A stretch of 64,000 nucleotides of DNA from Flavobacterium sinopsychrotolerans (GCF_900110375.1 NZ_FODN01000001.1:496001-560000); one strand, 5' to 3'; positions 46,593 to 57,487 are shown, counted from the first letter of the stretch. Notes: a model not told the origin generated them from the sequence alone. Made by a program: numbers and translations.

Positions 46593-49436
46593 ATGTCACA
46601 ACAAAAACGCCTGTTCCTTCTAGATGCTTATGCCTTAATCTTCAGAGGCTATTACGCTTTTATAAAAAATCCACGTATCAATTCTAAAGGAATGGACACA
46701 TCAGCCATTATGGGTTTCATGAATTCACTGATGGATGTGATAAAAAGAGAAAAACCAGATCATTTAGCCGTTGCTTTTGACAATGGCGGAAGTCAGTTGA
46801 GAAATGATATATTCCCTGAGTACAAAGCCCACCGCGATGCCACTCCGGAAGCCATAAAAATTGCTATTCCTTATATCCAAGATTTACTGAAAGCCATGCA
46901 TATTCCTATCATTGAAGTAAAAGGATATGAAGCTGATGATTTAATCGGGACTATTGCAAAACAAGCGGAAAAACAGAACTACAAAGTCTTTATGGTAACT
47001 CCTGACAAAGATTTTGCACAACTCGTTTCCGAGAATATTTTCATGTACAAACCTGCTCGAATGGGTAATGGAATAGAAATTTGGGGGATTCCGGAAGTTT
47101 TAGCAAAATTTGAAATTGAACGACCAGACCAAGTAATCGACTTTCTTGGAATGATGGGTGATGCTGCCGATAATATTCCTGGACTTCCTGGCGTAGGCGA
47201 AGTAACGGCCAAGAAACTTTTGAAAGAATTTGGAACCATGGAAAATCTTTTAGCCAACACTGACAAGCTAAAAGGAAAAATGAAAGAGAATATTGAAGCG
47301 AACAAGGAAAAAGGATTATTATCCAAAACCTTGGCAACCATTTTACTGGATTGTCCCGTTATTTTTGACGAAACAGATTATGAATTATCAACTCCAGATG
47401 TCGAAAAAACAGATGCGCTTTTCAATGAATTAGAGTTCAGAAGAATGGCGGAACAATTTGACGCCATATTCAAAAAAGGCGGAACTGCCTCTACCAATAC
47501 CAATCCGGTTGACGAAACCAAATTATACAAAAAACCACAACCAAAAAACGAAGAACAGTTCGACCTTTTTGGAAGTGCAATTCAAGAAGATTCATCTGAT
47601 GAAACACGCCATCAATACTACAATTCATTAGAAAATACCGAACATTCTTATCAGATTATTCAAGGGGATTTAGGCTTGAAATTGCTGTTGCAAAATTTGC
47701 AAAAACAGTCTTCTGTTTGTTTTGATACAGAAACAACCGGACTTGATGCTTTACATGCTGAGTTAGTTGGAATCTCATTTTCGTATGAAAAAGGAAAAGG
47801 ATTCTATGTTCCGTTTCCAGAAAATCAAGAGGAAACTCAGACTTTAATCGAGAAATTCATTCCTTTTTTCGAAAATGAAAGCATTGAGAAAATTGGTCAG
47901 AATTTAAAATACGATTTAAAGATTCTTTCTAATTACAATGTTACCGTAAAAGGAAAATTATTCGATACCATGATTGCACATTATCTGATTAATCCAGATA
48001 TGCGTCATAATATGGATATTTTAGCAGAAACGTATTTGAAATATTCGCCTCAATCCATTGAAACGTTAATTGGTAAAAAAGGAAAAAACCAAAAATCAAT
48101 GCGTGATGTTGAACTGGAGGAAATCAAAGAATATGCCGTTGAAGATGCTGACGTAACCTTGCAACTCAAGGAAATATTCACTTTAGAATTAGATAAAACC
48201 GGAACCAAAAAACTTTTTGAGCAAATCGAAATTCCATTGGTAAAAGTCTTGGCTGATATGGAAAAAGAAGGAATCCGTGTGGATGTGGATTTCCTGAAAT
48301 CGCTGTCGAAAACATTAGACGATGACATCAAAATATTAGAAGCCAACATATTTGAAACTGCAGGAGAAAAATTCAACTTGGCTTCTCCAAAGCAATTAGG
48401 CGATGTTTTATTCGATAAATTGAAAATTGGAGGCGCAAAACAAAAGAAAACCAAAACCGGTCAATATGCAACCGGAGAGGAAATCTTAAGTTATTTAGCC
48501 GCCGAAAACCCAATTGTAAAAGACATTCTGGATTGGCGACAATTAGTAAAATTACAAAATACTTATGTCGAGGCTTTACCCAATCAGGTTGATAAAATCA
48601 CAAATCGCATTCACACCGATTATATGCAAACGGTGGCCGCAACAGGTCGTTTGAGTTCGAATAATCCCAACTTGCAAAACATTCCGATTCGTACGGAACG
48701 TGGAAGACAGATTAGAAAAGCATTCGTTGCCCGAGATGAGAACTACACTTTGGTTTCTGCGGATTATTCCCAAATAGAATTACGTGTAATTGCCGCATTG
48801 AGTGGGGAAGAAAACATGATTAAAGCATTCCAAAATCATGAAGACATTCACAAATCTACTGCTTCAAAAGTCTTTAATGTTCCGCTTGAAGAAGTGACTC
48901 GCGAGCAGCGAAGTCATGCCAAAACGGTAAATTTTGGAATTATTTACGGGGTTTCGGCTTTTGGATTGAGCAATCAAACTAACTTATCTCGCAAAGAGAG
49001 CGCTGATTTAATTGAGGCGTATTATCTAACCTATCCAAGATTAAAATCCTACATTCAGGAACAAATAGATTTTGCAAGAGAGAACGGTTATGTGCAAACC
49101 ATCCTGGGGCGTCGTCGCTATTTGAAAGATATCAATTCGCAAAACGCCATTGTTCGTGGTGGTGCAGAACGAAATGCGGTAAATGCGCCGATACAAGGAA
49201 GTGCTGCCGATATCATCAAAATTGCGATGATTAATATTCATGAAAAACTAACGTCTGAAAACTGGAAAAGCAAAATGTTATTACAAGTCCATGATGAGCT
49301 TGTTTTTGACGTGCATAATTCGGAACTCGAAAAAATCCAACCAATGATAAAACACGAAATGGAACATGCGTTTAAACTTGATGTTCCTTTGGATGTAGAC
49401 TTGGGAGCAGGAAAAGATTGGCTTGAAGCACATTAA
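46593..49436 (+). CDS. polA: DNA polymerase I (5'-3' exo, 3'-5' exo, polymerase)
   Basis: 947 residues with all three domains. 5' nuclease about 1-290 (LLDAYALIFRGYYAF, GYEADDLIGTIAKQAE, GDAADNIPGLPGVG). 3'-5' exonuclease about 330-520, apparently active: CFDTETTGLDAL keeps the DxE pair and GQNLKYDLKIL follows. Polymerase: ADYSQIELRVIAAL (motif A), KTVNFGIIYGVSAFG (motif B) and VHDELVFDV (motif C). Roles are Okazaki-primer removal and repair synthesis. A TACTTTTG box at 46561-46568 may be its -7 element. Confidence 0.97.
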   Translation: MSQQKRLFLLDAYALIFRGYYAFIKNPRINSKGMDTSAIMGFMNSLMDVIKREKPDHLAVAFDNGGSQLRNDIFPEYKAHRDATPEAIKIAIPYIQDLLKAMHIPIIEVKGYEADDLIGTIAKQAEKQNYKVFMVTPDKDFAQLVSENIFMYKPARMGNGIEIWGIPEVLAKFEIERPDQVIDFLGMMGDAADNIPGLPGVGEVTAKKLLKEFGTMENLLANTDKLKGKMKENIEANKEKGLLSKTLATILLDCPVIFDETDYELSTPDVEKTDALFNELEFRRMAEQFDAIFKKGGTASTNTNPVDETKLYKKPQPKNEEQFDLFGSAIQEDSSDETRHQYYNSLENTEHSYQIIQGDLGLKLLLQNLQKQSSVCFDTETTGLDALHAELVGISFSYEKGKGFYVPFPENQEETQTLIEKFIPFFENESIEKIGQNLKYDLKILSNYNVTVKGKLFDTMIAHYLINPDMRHNMDILAETYLKYSPQSIETLIGKKGKNQKSMRDVELEEIKEYAVEDADVTLQLKEIFTLELDKTGTKKLFEQIEIPLVKVLADMEKEGIRVDVDFLKSLSKTLDDDIKILEANIFETAGEKFNLASPKQLGDVLFDKLKIGGAKQKKTKTGQYATGEEILSYLAAENPIVKDILDWRQLVKLQNTYVEALPNQVDKITNRIHTDYMQTVAATGRLSSNNPNLQNIPIRTERGRQIRKAFVARDENYTLVSADYSQIELRVIAALSGEENMIKAFQNHEDIHKSTASKVFNVPLEEVTREQRSHAKTVNFGIIYGVSAFGLSNQTNLSRKESADLIEAYYLTYPRLKSYIQEQIDFARENGYVQTILGRRRYLKDINSQNAIVRGGAERNAVNAPIQGSAADIIKIAMINIHEKLTSENWKSKMLLQVHDELVFDVHNSELEKIQPMIKHEMEHAFKLDVPLDVDLGAGKDWLEAH

Positions 49437-49460
49437 ATATCTTCCATTAAAGGCATAAAA

Positions 49461-49498
49461 AAAATCTCTAATCATTTAAAATGATTAGAGATTTTTTT
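49461..49498. terminator. Bidirectional terminator between polA and the second LacI-type gene
   Basis: 16-bp perfect stem (49461-49476 and 49480-49495, AAAATCTCTAATCATT and its complement) with T-runs on both strands, between convergent genes. Confidence 0.9.
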
Positions 49499-49521
49499 TA
49501 GTTTTATATTACAATGAGTTG

Positions 49522-50547
49522 CTACAATTTCCTTGTTGACTCTCTTTCTTTCAACTTCGTTTTTATTACCACCGTTTCATAAGGAATGTGTTCTTCTTTG
49601 GACTCTAATCTGTCGATAAGCAATTTAGCAGCCACTTCTCCTATTTCAATTCCATGTTGACTCACCGTGGTTAAACTTGGAGACAGTCTTCGAGAAGCAA
49701 GAATTCCATCGGCAAAACCTATAATAGAAAGTTCTTCGGGAATTTTATATCCTTTTTTGATTCCAATTTTCAAAGCTGCTACTGAATCATTTTCATCCAA
49801 AGCAAAAACACCATCTATAGTATTGCCATCAAAAATACTTTCTATTTTATCTTTTAAATCCTCTTCAGAATCTGTTCTAAGAATTATATTCAAATTCACA
49901 GGAATATTGTTATTTTCCAATGCTTTGAGATACCCATCAGCCCTTAGTTTCCCAACACTTAAATTATCAATAGAAGACAACAAAGCGATATTTTTGCAGC
50001 CCAAGTCTATTAAATGTTGCGTAGAATTTAAAGCAGAATCAAAATCATCTACAATTACTTTATCACAATCCACTTCCGCAGCTATTCTATCAAACATAAC
50101 TATAGGAGTTCCGTCATTAATAATTGCTGAAAAATGATTGTACTCATGATTCTTTTGGGCTTCTTCAGAAACTGATACGATGAATCCATCAATAGTCCCA
50201 TTACTTAACATTTCCAGCGTATGCGCTTCTTTTTCTAAAGATTCATTGGAGATACACATAATCACATTGTATCCTTTCTCATCCGCTACTTTTTCTATAC
50301 CGCTAAATACTTTGGCAAAAAAAGAATTGAGAATATTTGGAATAATCACCCCAATAGTTTTTGTCTTCCTGTTTTTTAGGTTCAGACCAATTACATTGGG
50401 TTTGTAATTTTTAAGCTTTGCGTATTCTTTGATTTTTATTTTAGTTAAATCACTAATCTCTGGACTATCATTAAGCGCTTTTGAAACTGTTGAAACAGAA
50501 ACATTAAGTTCTTTTGCGATTTGTTTTAATGTAGCTTTGGCTTTCAT
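49522..50547 (-). CDS. LacI-family transcriptional regulator, target unknown
   Basis: 341 residues, same architecture as the protein at 16741: HTH TLKQIAKELNVSVSTVSKAL, hinge YKPNVIGLNLKNRKTKTIG, then a sugar-binding-protein-like domain (GVIIPNILNSFFAKVFSG, DGVFALDENDSVAALKIG). No carbohydrate genes flank it: polA on one side, ribosomal proteins on the other. No operator-like palindrome like the one at 16670 is visible in its upstream region. The target genes must lie elsewhere. Confidence 0.9.
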   Translation of the reverse strand: MKAKATLKQIAKELNVSVSTVSKALNDSPEISDLTKIKIKEYAKLKNYKPNVIGLNLKNRKTKTIGVIIPNILNSFFAKVFSGIEKVADEKGYNVIMCISNESLEKEAHTLEMLSNGTIDGFIVSVSEEAQKNHEYNHFSAIINDGTPIVMFDRIAAEVDCDKVIVDDFDSALNSTQHLIDLGCKNIALLSSIDNLSVGKLRADGYLKALENNNIPVNLNIILRTDSEEDLKDKIESIFDGNTIDGVFALDENDSVAALKIGIKKGYKIPEELSIIGFADGILASRRLSPSLTTVSQHGIEIGEVAAKLLIDRLESKEEHIPYETVVIKTKLKERESTRKL

Positions 50548-50814
50548 GGAGAAATATTTAGTGTAATTGATAAGGTAAAAACAGGCACAAGATAGAAATA
50601 ATTAGATTATTGACTAGCTAATGGACAAAAATAGCCAATATAATATAAAATTTACATGTAAAAAATAAGGAATATTCAATAAATGTATAAAAAAAATCAC
50701 ATCAAAACTTCTCATAGCCACAACTCCTGATTACTAAATTTAGTAATCAAAAAATATTTTAAATATACATTTGATAATCAGCACTAAAACAAAAAAAAAT
50801 AATCTTTTAAGGTA

Positions 50815-50846
50815 TTTGTATTTAAAATAATTAATTGTACTTTTGC
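50815..50846 (+). promoter_or_regulatory. Promoter of rplM-rpsI
   Basis: TTTG (50815-50818), 19-nt spacer, TACTTTTGC (50838-50846): exact consensus. Just downstream CCCC-TTTATT-GGGG (50849-50862) forms a small leader hairpin near the expected mRNA 5' end. Confidence 0.88.
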
Positions 50847-50888
50847 AACCCCTTTATTGGGGATGGAATGTTTAATTAAAATAATATT

Positions 50889-51344
50889 ATGGACGCATTA
50901 AGCTACAAGACACAATCAGCAAGCAAAGCCACCGTTACAAAAGAGTGGATTGTTGTAGACGCTGATGGGCATAACTTAGGTCGTATGGCTTCAAAGATCG
51001 CAATGATCCTTAGAGGTAAATACAAAGCTAGTTATACGCCGCACGTTGACTGTGGAGATAACGTAATTGTTATCAACTCAGAAAAAATCAACCTTACAGG
51101 AAACAAGATGAAAGAGAAAACTTACATCCGTCACACTGGCTACCCTGGAGGACAAAGAACTTTAACTGCTGAAGTTTTGCAATCAAAAAACCCTGCATTA
51201 CTAGTTGAAAAAGCGATAAAAGGAATGTTACCTAAAAACAAGTTAGGTGCTGAACTTTTTAGAAATTTAAATGTTGTTGTAGGATCAGAGCACAAACAAG
51301 GCGCTCAAAAACCTAGAACAGTTAACCTTAACGATCTTAAGTAA
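50889..51344 (+). CDS. rplM: 50S ribosomal protein L13
   Basis: 151 residues; begins MDALSYKTQSASKATVTKEW with the WIVVDADGHNLGRMASKIAM and RHTGYPGG blocks of L13. First gene of rplM-rpsI; the stop overlaps the rpsI start by 1 nt (TAATG), indicating coupling. Strong promoter upstream. Confidence 0.97.
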   Translation: MDALSYKTQSASKATVTKEWIVVDADGHNLGRMASKIAMILRGKYKASYTPHVDCGDNVIVINSEKINLTGNKMKEKTYIRHTGYPGGQRTLTAEVLQSKNPALLVEKAIKGMLPKNKLGAELFRNLNVVVGSEHKQGAQKPRTVNLNDLK

Positions 51345-51730
51345 TGGGAGTTATTCACAAAATCGGTAGAAGAAAAACCGCTGTTGCACGTGTTTATGTT
51401 TCAGAAGGAACAGGAGTAATCACTGTAAACAAAAAAGCATTCGAAACGTACTTCCCAACTGCAACTTTACAGTACAAAGTATTACAACCTATGTCTATGA
51501 CAGAAAATGTAAGCAACTTTGACGTAAAAGTTAACGTTTACGGTGGTGGTTCAACTGGTCAAGCAGAAGCTGTAAGAATGGCATTGGCACGCGTTATGTG
51601 TGAAGTAAATGCTGAAAACAGAGCTATCTTGAAACCACAAGGTTTATTGACAAGAGATCCAAGAATGGTTGAACGTAAGAAATTCGGTCAGAAGAAAGCT
51701 CGTAAGAGATTCCAATTCTCTAAACGTTAA
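51344..51730 (+). CDS. rpsI: 30S ribosomal protein S9
   Basis: 128 residues; begins MGVIHKIGRRKTAVARVYVS and ends with the basic tail QKKARKRFQFSKR that reaches the P site tRNA. Glycine motif YGGGSTGQAEAVRMALAR is present. Coupled to rplM. Confidence 0.97.
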   Translation: MGVIHKIGRRKTAVARVYVSEGTGVITVNKKAFETYFPTATLQYKVLQPMSMTENVSNFDVKVNVYGGGSTGQAEAVRMALARVMCEVNAENRAILKPQGLLTRDPRMVERKKFGQKKARKRFQFSKR

Positions 51731-51904
51731 TATTACCTGTCTTGTTCAAATGGGACAAGACATCGTTGATTTATTATTGAATTTAAAAAACAAAGTTGTT
51801 GTTGCTCTCCTACCGAGGTAGGAAATAGTTTAGCATCTAAATGTATAAAGCCGGGAAGCCGCCATTTATTCATTGCTAATCAACAGAACGTAAACTAGAA
51901 CAAA
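51731..51904 (+). promoter_or_regulatory. rpsI-rpsB spacer with structured leader candidate
   Basis: 174 bp. After rpsI a 7-bp stem GTCTTGT/ACAAGAC (about 51739-51761) without T-run. Further on CTCCTACCGAGGTAGG and GCCGGGAAGCCGCC are GC-rich, self-complementary pieces unlike the AT-rich context. No clear -33/-7 promoter. It may be an S2-responsive leader; this is inference. Confidence 0.4.
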
Positions 51905-52702
51905 ATGGCAAACAAAGTAGAAGTAAAAGACTTACTAGAAGCAGGTGTTCACTTCGGACACATGACTAGAAAATGGGATCCAAACATGGCTCCTTACATT
52001 TATATGGAGCGTAATGGTATTCACATTATAAATCTATATAAAACTGCAGCAAAAATTGAAGAAGCGAATGAAGCTTTGAAAAAAATCGCTGCATCAGGTA
52101 GAAAAATATTATTCGTTGCTACCAAAAAACAAGCAAAAGACATCGTTGCTGAAAAAGCAAAAGCTGCAAACATGCCTTACATCACTGAAAGATGGCCTGG
52201 TGGAATGCTAACTAACTTCGTAACTATCCGTAAAGCTGTTAAAAAAATGGCTACTATTGATAAAATGAAGAAAGATGGTACATTCATGACCCTTTCTAAA
52301 AAAGAGCGTTTACAAGTTGATCGTCTTCGTGCTAAATTAGAGAAAAATTTAGGTTCAATCGCTGACATGTCTAGACTACCAGCTGCATTGTTCGTAGTTG
52401 ATATCAAAGCGGAACATATCGCAATAAAAGAAGCTCAAAAATTAAACATTCCAGTTTTCGCAATGGTGGATACCAATTCTGACCCAAGAGAGGTTGAATT
52501 CGTAATCCCATCTAACGATGATGCTTCTAAATCAATTGATAAAATTTTATCTTTAGTAACAGCTGCAATTGTTGAAGGACTTTCTGATAGAGGTTCTGAC
52601 AAAGAAGGTGAAGCAACTGCTGAAGTTGTTGCTCCTGCTGCTGAAGTAGCTGAGGTTGCTCCTGCTGTTGAAGCAGCTGCTCCTACAGCAACTGAAGAAT
52701 AA
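51905..52702 (+). CDS. rpsB: 30S ribosomal protein S2
   Basis: 265 residues. S2 core with DLLEAGVHFGHMTRKWDPNM, ILFVATKKQAKD, RWPGGMLTNF and VDTNSDPREVEFVIPSNDDA. The last 30 residues are an Ala/Glu/Val-rich tail (EVAEVAPAVEAAAPTATEE), usual in Bacteroidota. Followed by tsf, as in most bacteria. Confidence 0.97.
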   Translation: MANKVEVKDLLEAGVHFGHMTRKWDPNMAPYIYMERNGIHIINLYKTAAKIEEANEALKKIAASGRKILFVATKKQAKDIVAEKAKAANMPYITERWPGGMLTNFVTIRKAVKKMATIDKMKKDGTFMTLSKKERLQVDRLRAKLEKNLGSIADMSRLPAALFVVDIKAEHIAIKEAQKLNIPVFAMVDTNSDPREVEFVIPSNDDASKSIDKILSLVTAAIVEGLSDRGSDKEGEATAEVVAPAAEVAEVAPAVEAAAPTATEE

Positions 52703-52712
52703 ATAAACATTT

Positions 52713-52804
52713 AATTCCAAGTTTTAAATTCCTCTCCAAAAAAAATTAGAAACAATATGTTGATAATTTAATAAAATTGGAAATTGGTTTTAAAACTTGG
52801 AATT
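52713..52804 (+). terminator. Long-loop inverted repeat between rpsB and tsf
   Basis: 16-bp perfect arms (52713-52728 and 52789-52804, AATTCCAAGTTTTAAA and complement) separated by 60 nt, with TTTT after the second arm. It could attenuate read-through into tsf or shape the mRNA between the genes. Confidence 0.5.
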
Positions 52805-52835
52805 TTTTACTTTTAACCTTAAAAAAATATACAAT

Positions 52836-53660
52836 ATGGCAACAATTACTGCTGCAGACGTAAATAAATTAAGAACAATCACTGGTGCAGGAATGATGGA
52901 CTGCAAAAAAGCCTTGGTTGAAGCAGACGGAGATTTTGATTTAGCGATCGAAAACTTACGTAAGAAAGGACAAAAAGTAGCTGCAAACCGTTCAGATAGA
53001 GAATCTACTGAAGGCGCTGCAATTGCTGTTGTAAATGCTGACAAAACTGCTGGAGTTGTTATCACATTGAACTGTGAGACTGACTTCGTAGGGATGAATG
53101 AAAACTTTGTAAAAATGGCTACTGAAATGGCTAATTTAGCATTGAACTTCAATACTAAAGAAGAATTTTTAGCGGCTGATTTCAACGGAATCACTGTTGC
53201 TGATAAATTAATCGAGCAAACAGGAGTTATTGGTGAAAAATTAGAAATCAGAACTTTCGAGAAATTAGAAGGTGCTTTTATCGGTTCTTACATCCACTCT
53301 GGAAACAAAATCGCCACTTTAGTTGGTTTATCTGCAAAATTGGAAGGTGCTGATGAAGTAGCAAGAAACATCGCTATGCAAGCTGCAGCTATGTCTCCTA
53401 TTGCTTTAGACGAAACTGGTGTTGATGCTGAAACTATCGCTAAAGAAATCGAAATTGCTAAAGATATCCTACGTCAAGAAGGAAAACCAGAAGCAATGTT
53501 AGACAATATCGCTAAAGGTAAATTGGCTCGTTTCTTTAAAGACAATACTTTAGTAAACCAAGATTATATCAAAGACAACAAAATGAGCGTTGCTGCTTAT
53601 GCTAAATCTTTAGATAAAGATCTTATCGTTACAGGTTTCAAAAGAGCTGCTTTAGGATAA
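52836..53660 (+). CDS. tsf: Elongation factor Ts
   Basis: 274 residues from ATG 52836 (MATITAADVNKLRTITGAGM). The frame extends upstream to 52797, but that part overlaps the inverted repeat and adds sequence unlike EF-Ts. The N-terminal UBA-like domain has the TGAGMMDCKKALVEADGD signature and VITLNCETDFVGMNE the core nucleotide-exchange motif. It recycles EF-Tu. Ends with a strong terminator. Confidence 0.97.
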   Translation: MATITAADVNKLRTITGAGMMDCKKALVEADGDFDLAIENLRKKGQKVAANRSDRESTEGAAIAVVNADKTAGVVITLNCETDFVGMNENFVKMATEMANLALNFNTKEEFLAADFNGITVADKLIEQTGVIGEKLEIRTFEKLEGAFIGSYIHSGNKIATLVGLSAKLEGADEVARNIAMQAAAMSPIALDETGVDAETIAKEIEIAKDILRQEGKPEAMLDNIAKGKLARFFKDNTLVNQDYIKDNKMSVAAYAKSLDKDLIVTGFKRAALG

Positions 53661-53716
53661 TCATTCTAAAATCGTTTCAGGATTCTAAATTTACTTTAAA
53701 TTTAGATTACAAATAT

Positions 53717-53757
53717 AAAATCCCATTTTGTTGTAAAAACAAGATGGGATTTTTTTT
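53717..53757 (+). terminator. Terminator of rpsB-tsf
   Basis: Stem AAAATCCCAT..TTGTT / AACAA..ATGGGATTTT (53717-53732 and 53738-53754) followed by T-run. Confidence 0.88.
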
Positions 53758-53804
53758 GTCTGAAAAGGAATTAAAATCCTAAATTTGAGTATTAATTTTT
53801 ATTT

Positions 53805-54458
53805 ATGTTTAAAACCAAAAAAGAGCTTGTATTTGTAATTCTGGCCGGAATCTTCATTACCAATGCCGTTACTGCCGAACTAATTGGTGGAAAACTGATA
53901 CAAATTGGTCCGTTTGTAATGAGCATCGGCATTTTACCCTGGCCTATTGTTTTCCTAACCACCGATTTAATAAATGAATATTTTGGAGAAAAAGGAGTAA
54001 AAAAACTGTCTTTAATCACAGCCGGTTTAATTGCTTATGCTTTTATCCTCTTGTTTTTAGCCATAAACATTCCTGCAGCAAAAGGCATAAGCCCGGTAAA
54101 TGATAAACAATTCTTTGCTGTTTTTGGACAAAGCATGTGGATCATAGTGGGAAGTATTATTGCGTTCTTAGTTTCACAATTGATTGATGTAACTATTTTT
54201 TGGTTTTTCAAAAACCGTACAGGAAACAAAAAAATATGGCTCAGAGCGACTGGCTCTACCATAATTTCTCAATTATTCGATTCATTTATTGTGTTGGGAA
54301 TTGCTTTTTGGTTGCCCGGAAAAATTAACTTTGATACTTTTATTACTTCGGCATTGACGGGTTATACATTCAAACTTGCAATTGCCATTTTATTGACTCC
54401 GCTAATTTATTTAGGTCACTACATTATAAAAAATTATTTATCAGAAGAAACAGAATAA
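53805..54458 (+). CDS. yhhQ: Queuosine-precursor transporter (YhhQ/DUF165 family)
   Basis: 217 residues, about six membrane helices. Signature segments are AGIFITNAVTAELIGGKLIQ, LPWPIVFLTTDLINEYFGEK and RATGSTIISQLFDSFIV, the last typical of DUF165/VUT1 proteins. Characterised members import queuine/preQ1-type precursors used to modify tRNA. It pairs functionally with queG at 17773. 3 nt before tag, so co-transcribed with it. Confidence 0.9.
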   Translation: MFKTKKELVFVILAGIFITNAVTAELIGGKLIQIGPFVMSIGILPWPIVFLTTDLINEYFGEKGVKKLSLITAGLIAYAFILLFLAINIPAAKGISPVNDKQFFAVFGQSMWIIVGSIIAFLVSQLIDVTIFWFFKNRTGNKKIWLRATGSTIISQLFDSFIVLGIAFWLPGKINFDTFITSALTGYTFKLAIAILLTPLIYLGHYIIKNYLSEETE

Positions 54459-54461
54459 ATC

Positions 54462-55022
54462 ATGGAAGAAAAAACAAGATGTAAATGGTGTGTTGGTATT
54501 GATATTTACGAAAAATACCATGATGAAGAATGGGGAGTTCCAGTTTATGAGGATCAAAAATTATTTGAATTTCTAATCTTGGAAACCTTTCAGGCAGGAC
54601 TGAGCTGGATTACAATCCTTAAAAAGAGAGAAAACTTCAAAGTAGCTTTTGATAATTTTGACTACAAAAAAGTAGCCCTTTATACAGAAGATAAAATCCA
54701 GGAATTACTTCAAAACGCAGGAATCATCCGCAATCAATTGAAGGTTCACGCAGCTGTTTCTAATGCCGTTGCATTTATGAAAGTCCAAGACGAATTTGGT
54801 AGTTTTTCTAATTACATTTGGAAATTTACCGATGGAAAACCAATTCAAAACAACCAACAATCCTTAAAAGAAGTTCCTGCAACCACACCACTTTCGGATG
54901 AAATTAGTAAAGATTTGAAAAAACGCGGATTCAAATTCGTAGGTTCTACAGTGGTTTATGCACACATGCAAGCCACCGGAATGGTTGATGATCACGTAGC
55001 AGATTGCTGGAAAAAACAGTAG
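54462..55022 (+). CDS. tag: DNA-3-methyladenine glycosylase I
   Basis: 186 residues. Zinc-site residues are visible: CKWC and YHDEEWGVP at the N-terminus, VDDHVADCW at the C-terminus. The helix-hairpin-helix core contains FLILETFQAGLSWITILKKR and NAGIIRNQLKVHA. Removes 3-methyladenine from alkylated DNA. Starts 3 nt after yhhQ. Confidence 0.96.
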   Translation: MEEKTRCKWCVGIDIYEKYHDEEWGVPVYEDQKLFEFLILETFQAGLSWITILKKRENFKVAFDNFDYKKVALYTEDKIQELLQNAGIIRNQLKVHAAVSNAVAFMKVQDEFGSFSNYIWKFTDGKPIQNNQQSLKEVPATTPLSDEISKDLKKRGFKFVGSTVVYAHMQATGMVDDHVADCWKKQ

Positions 55023-55097
55023 TCAGCAATCAATTTTCAACCTTTAAAAAATTATCAAATAAAACTTTAAATCTGAAACTTTAAACAAAAAAACGAT

Positions 55098-55106
55098 TAC
55101 ATTTGC
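55098..55106 (+). promoter_or_regulatory. -7 element of the thi operon
   Basis: TACATTTGC, an exact TAnnTTTGC match, immediately upstream of the TPP aptamer. No convincing -33 TTG. Confidence 0.6.
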
Positions 55107-55108
55107 TT

Positions 55109-55195
55109 CACACTTTAGGGGTGTCTACAACATTGTAGGCTGAGAATTACCCTCTGAACCTGATCTAGTTCATACTAGCGTAGGGAAAAGTAAGA
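55109..55195 (+). ncRNA. TPP riboswitch (THI element)
   Basis: The conserved aptamer blocks appear in order: GGGGTGTC, GGCTGAGAATTACCCTC, TGAACCTGATCTAGTT, CTAGCGTAGGGAA. These form the P1-P5 arms that bind thiamin pyrophosphate. It lies in the leader of thiS and the whole thi operon. No terminator hairpin with T-run follows; instead an inverted repeat covers the thiS start, so control of translation is more likely. Confidence 0.95.
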
Positions 55196-55227
55196 TGACT
55201 TTCGCGCACATTTATGTGTCATTGTAG

Positions 55228-55270
55228 CCATTCCTAAAGTATAACTATATACTAAACTCAAAAGGAATGG
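55228..55270 (+). promoter_or_regulatory. Inverted repeat covering the thiS start codon (candidate riboswitch expression platform)
   Basis: CCATTCCT (55228-55235) is complementary to AGGAATGG (55263-55270), and the second arm includes the thiS ATG at 55267-55269. Pairing would hide the start codon. Confidence 0.55.
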
Positions 55271-55473
55271 AGCTCAAAATCAACAATCAAACAAAACATT
55301 TTTCAACTGGCAATCTAACTGTTCAGGCACTTCTTGACTTAGAAATTCCCGAAAAACAAAACGGAATTGCCGTAGCCATTAACAATATCGTGATTCCAAA
55401 ATCCAACTGGAATTCCCATCCTATACAAGAAACCGACGACATTCTCATTATCTCTGCAACTCAAGGAGGATAG
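55267..55473 (+). CDS. thiS: Sulfur carrier protein ThiS
   Basis: 68 residues, ubiquitin-like, ending in the required Gly-Gly (ISATQGG). VQALLDLEI and KQNGIAVAINN are typical. The C-terminal Gly is adenylated by ThiF and converted to a thiocarboxylate that gives sulfur to the thiazole. First gene of the operon, under the TPP riboswitch. Confidence 0.95.
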   Translation: MELKINNQTKHFSTGNLTVQALLDLEIPEKQNGIAVAINNIVIPKSNWNSHPIQETDDILIISATQGG

Positions 55474-55476
55474 TTT

Positions 55477-57483
<2,007 letters not shown>

Positions 57484-57487
57484 ATAA

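Noticed and set aside
52797-52835. Upstream extension of tsf
   Set aside because: Overlaps the inverted repeat and lacks EF-Ts similarity; MATITAADVNK is the family start.
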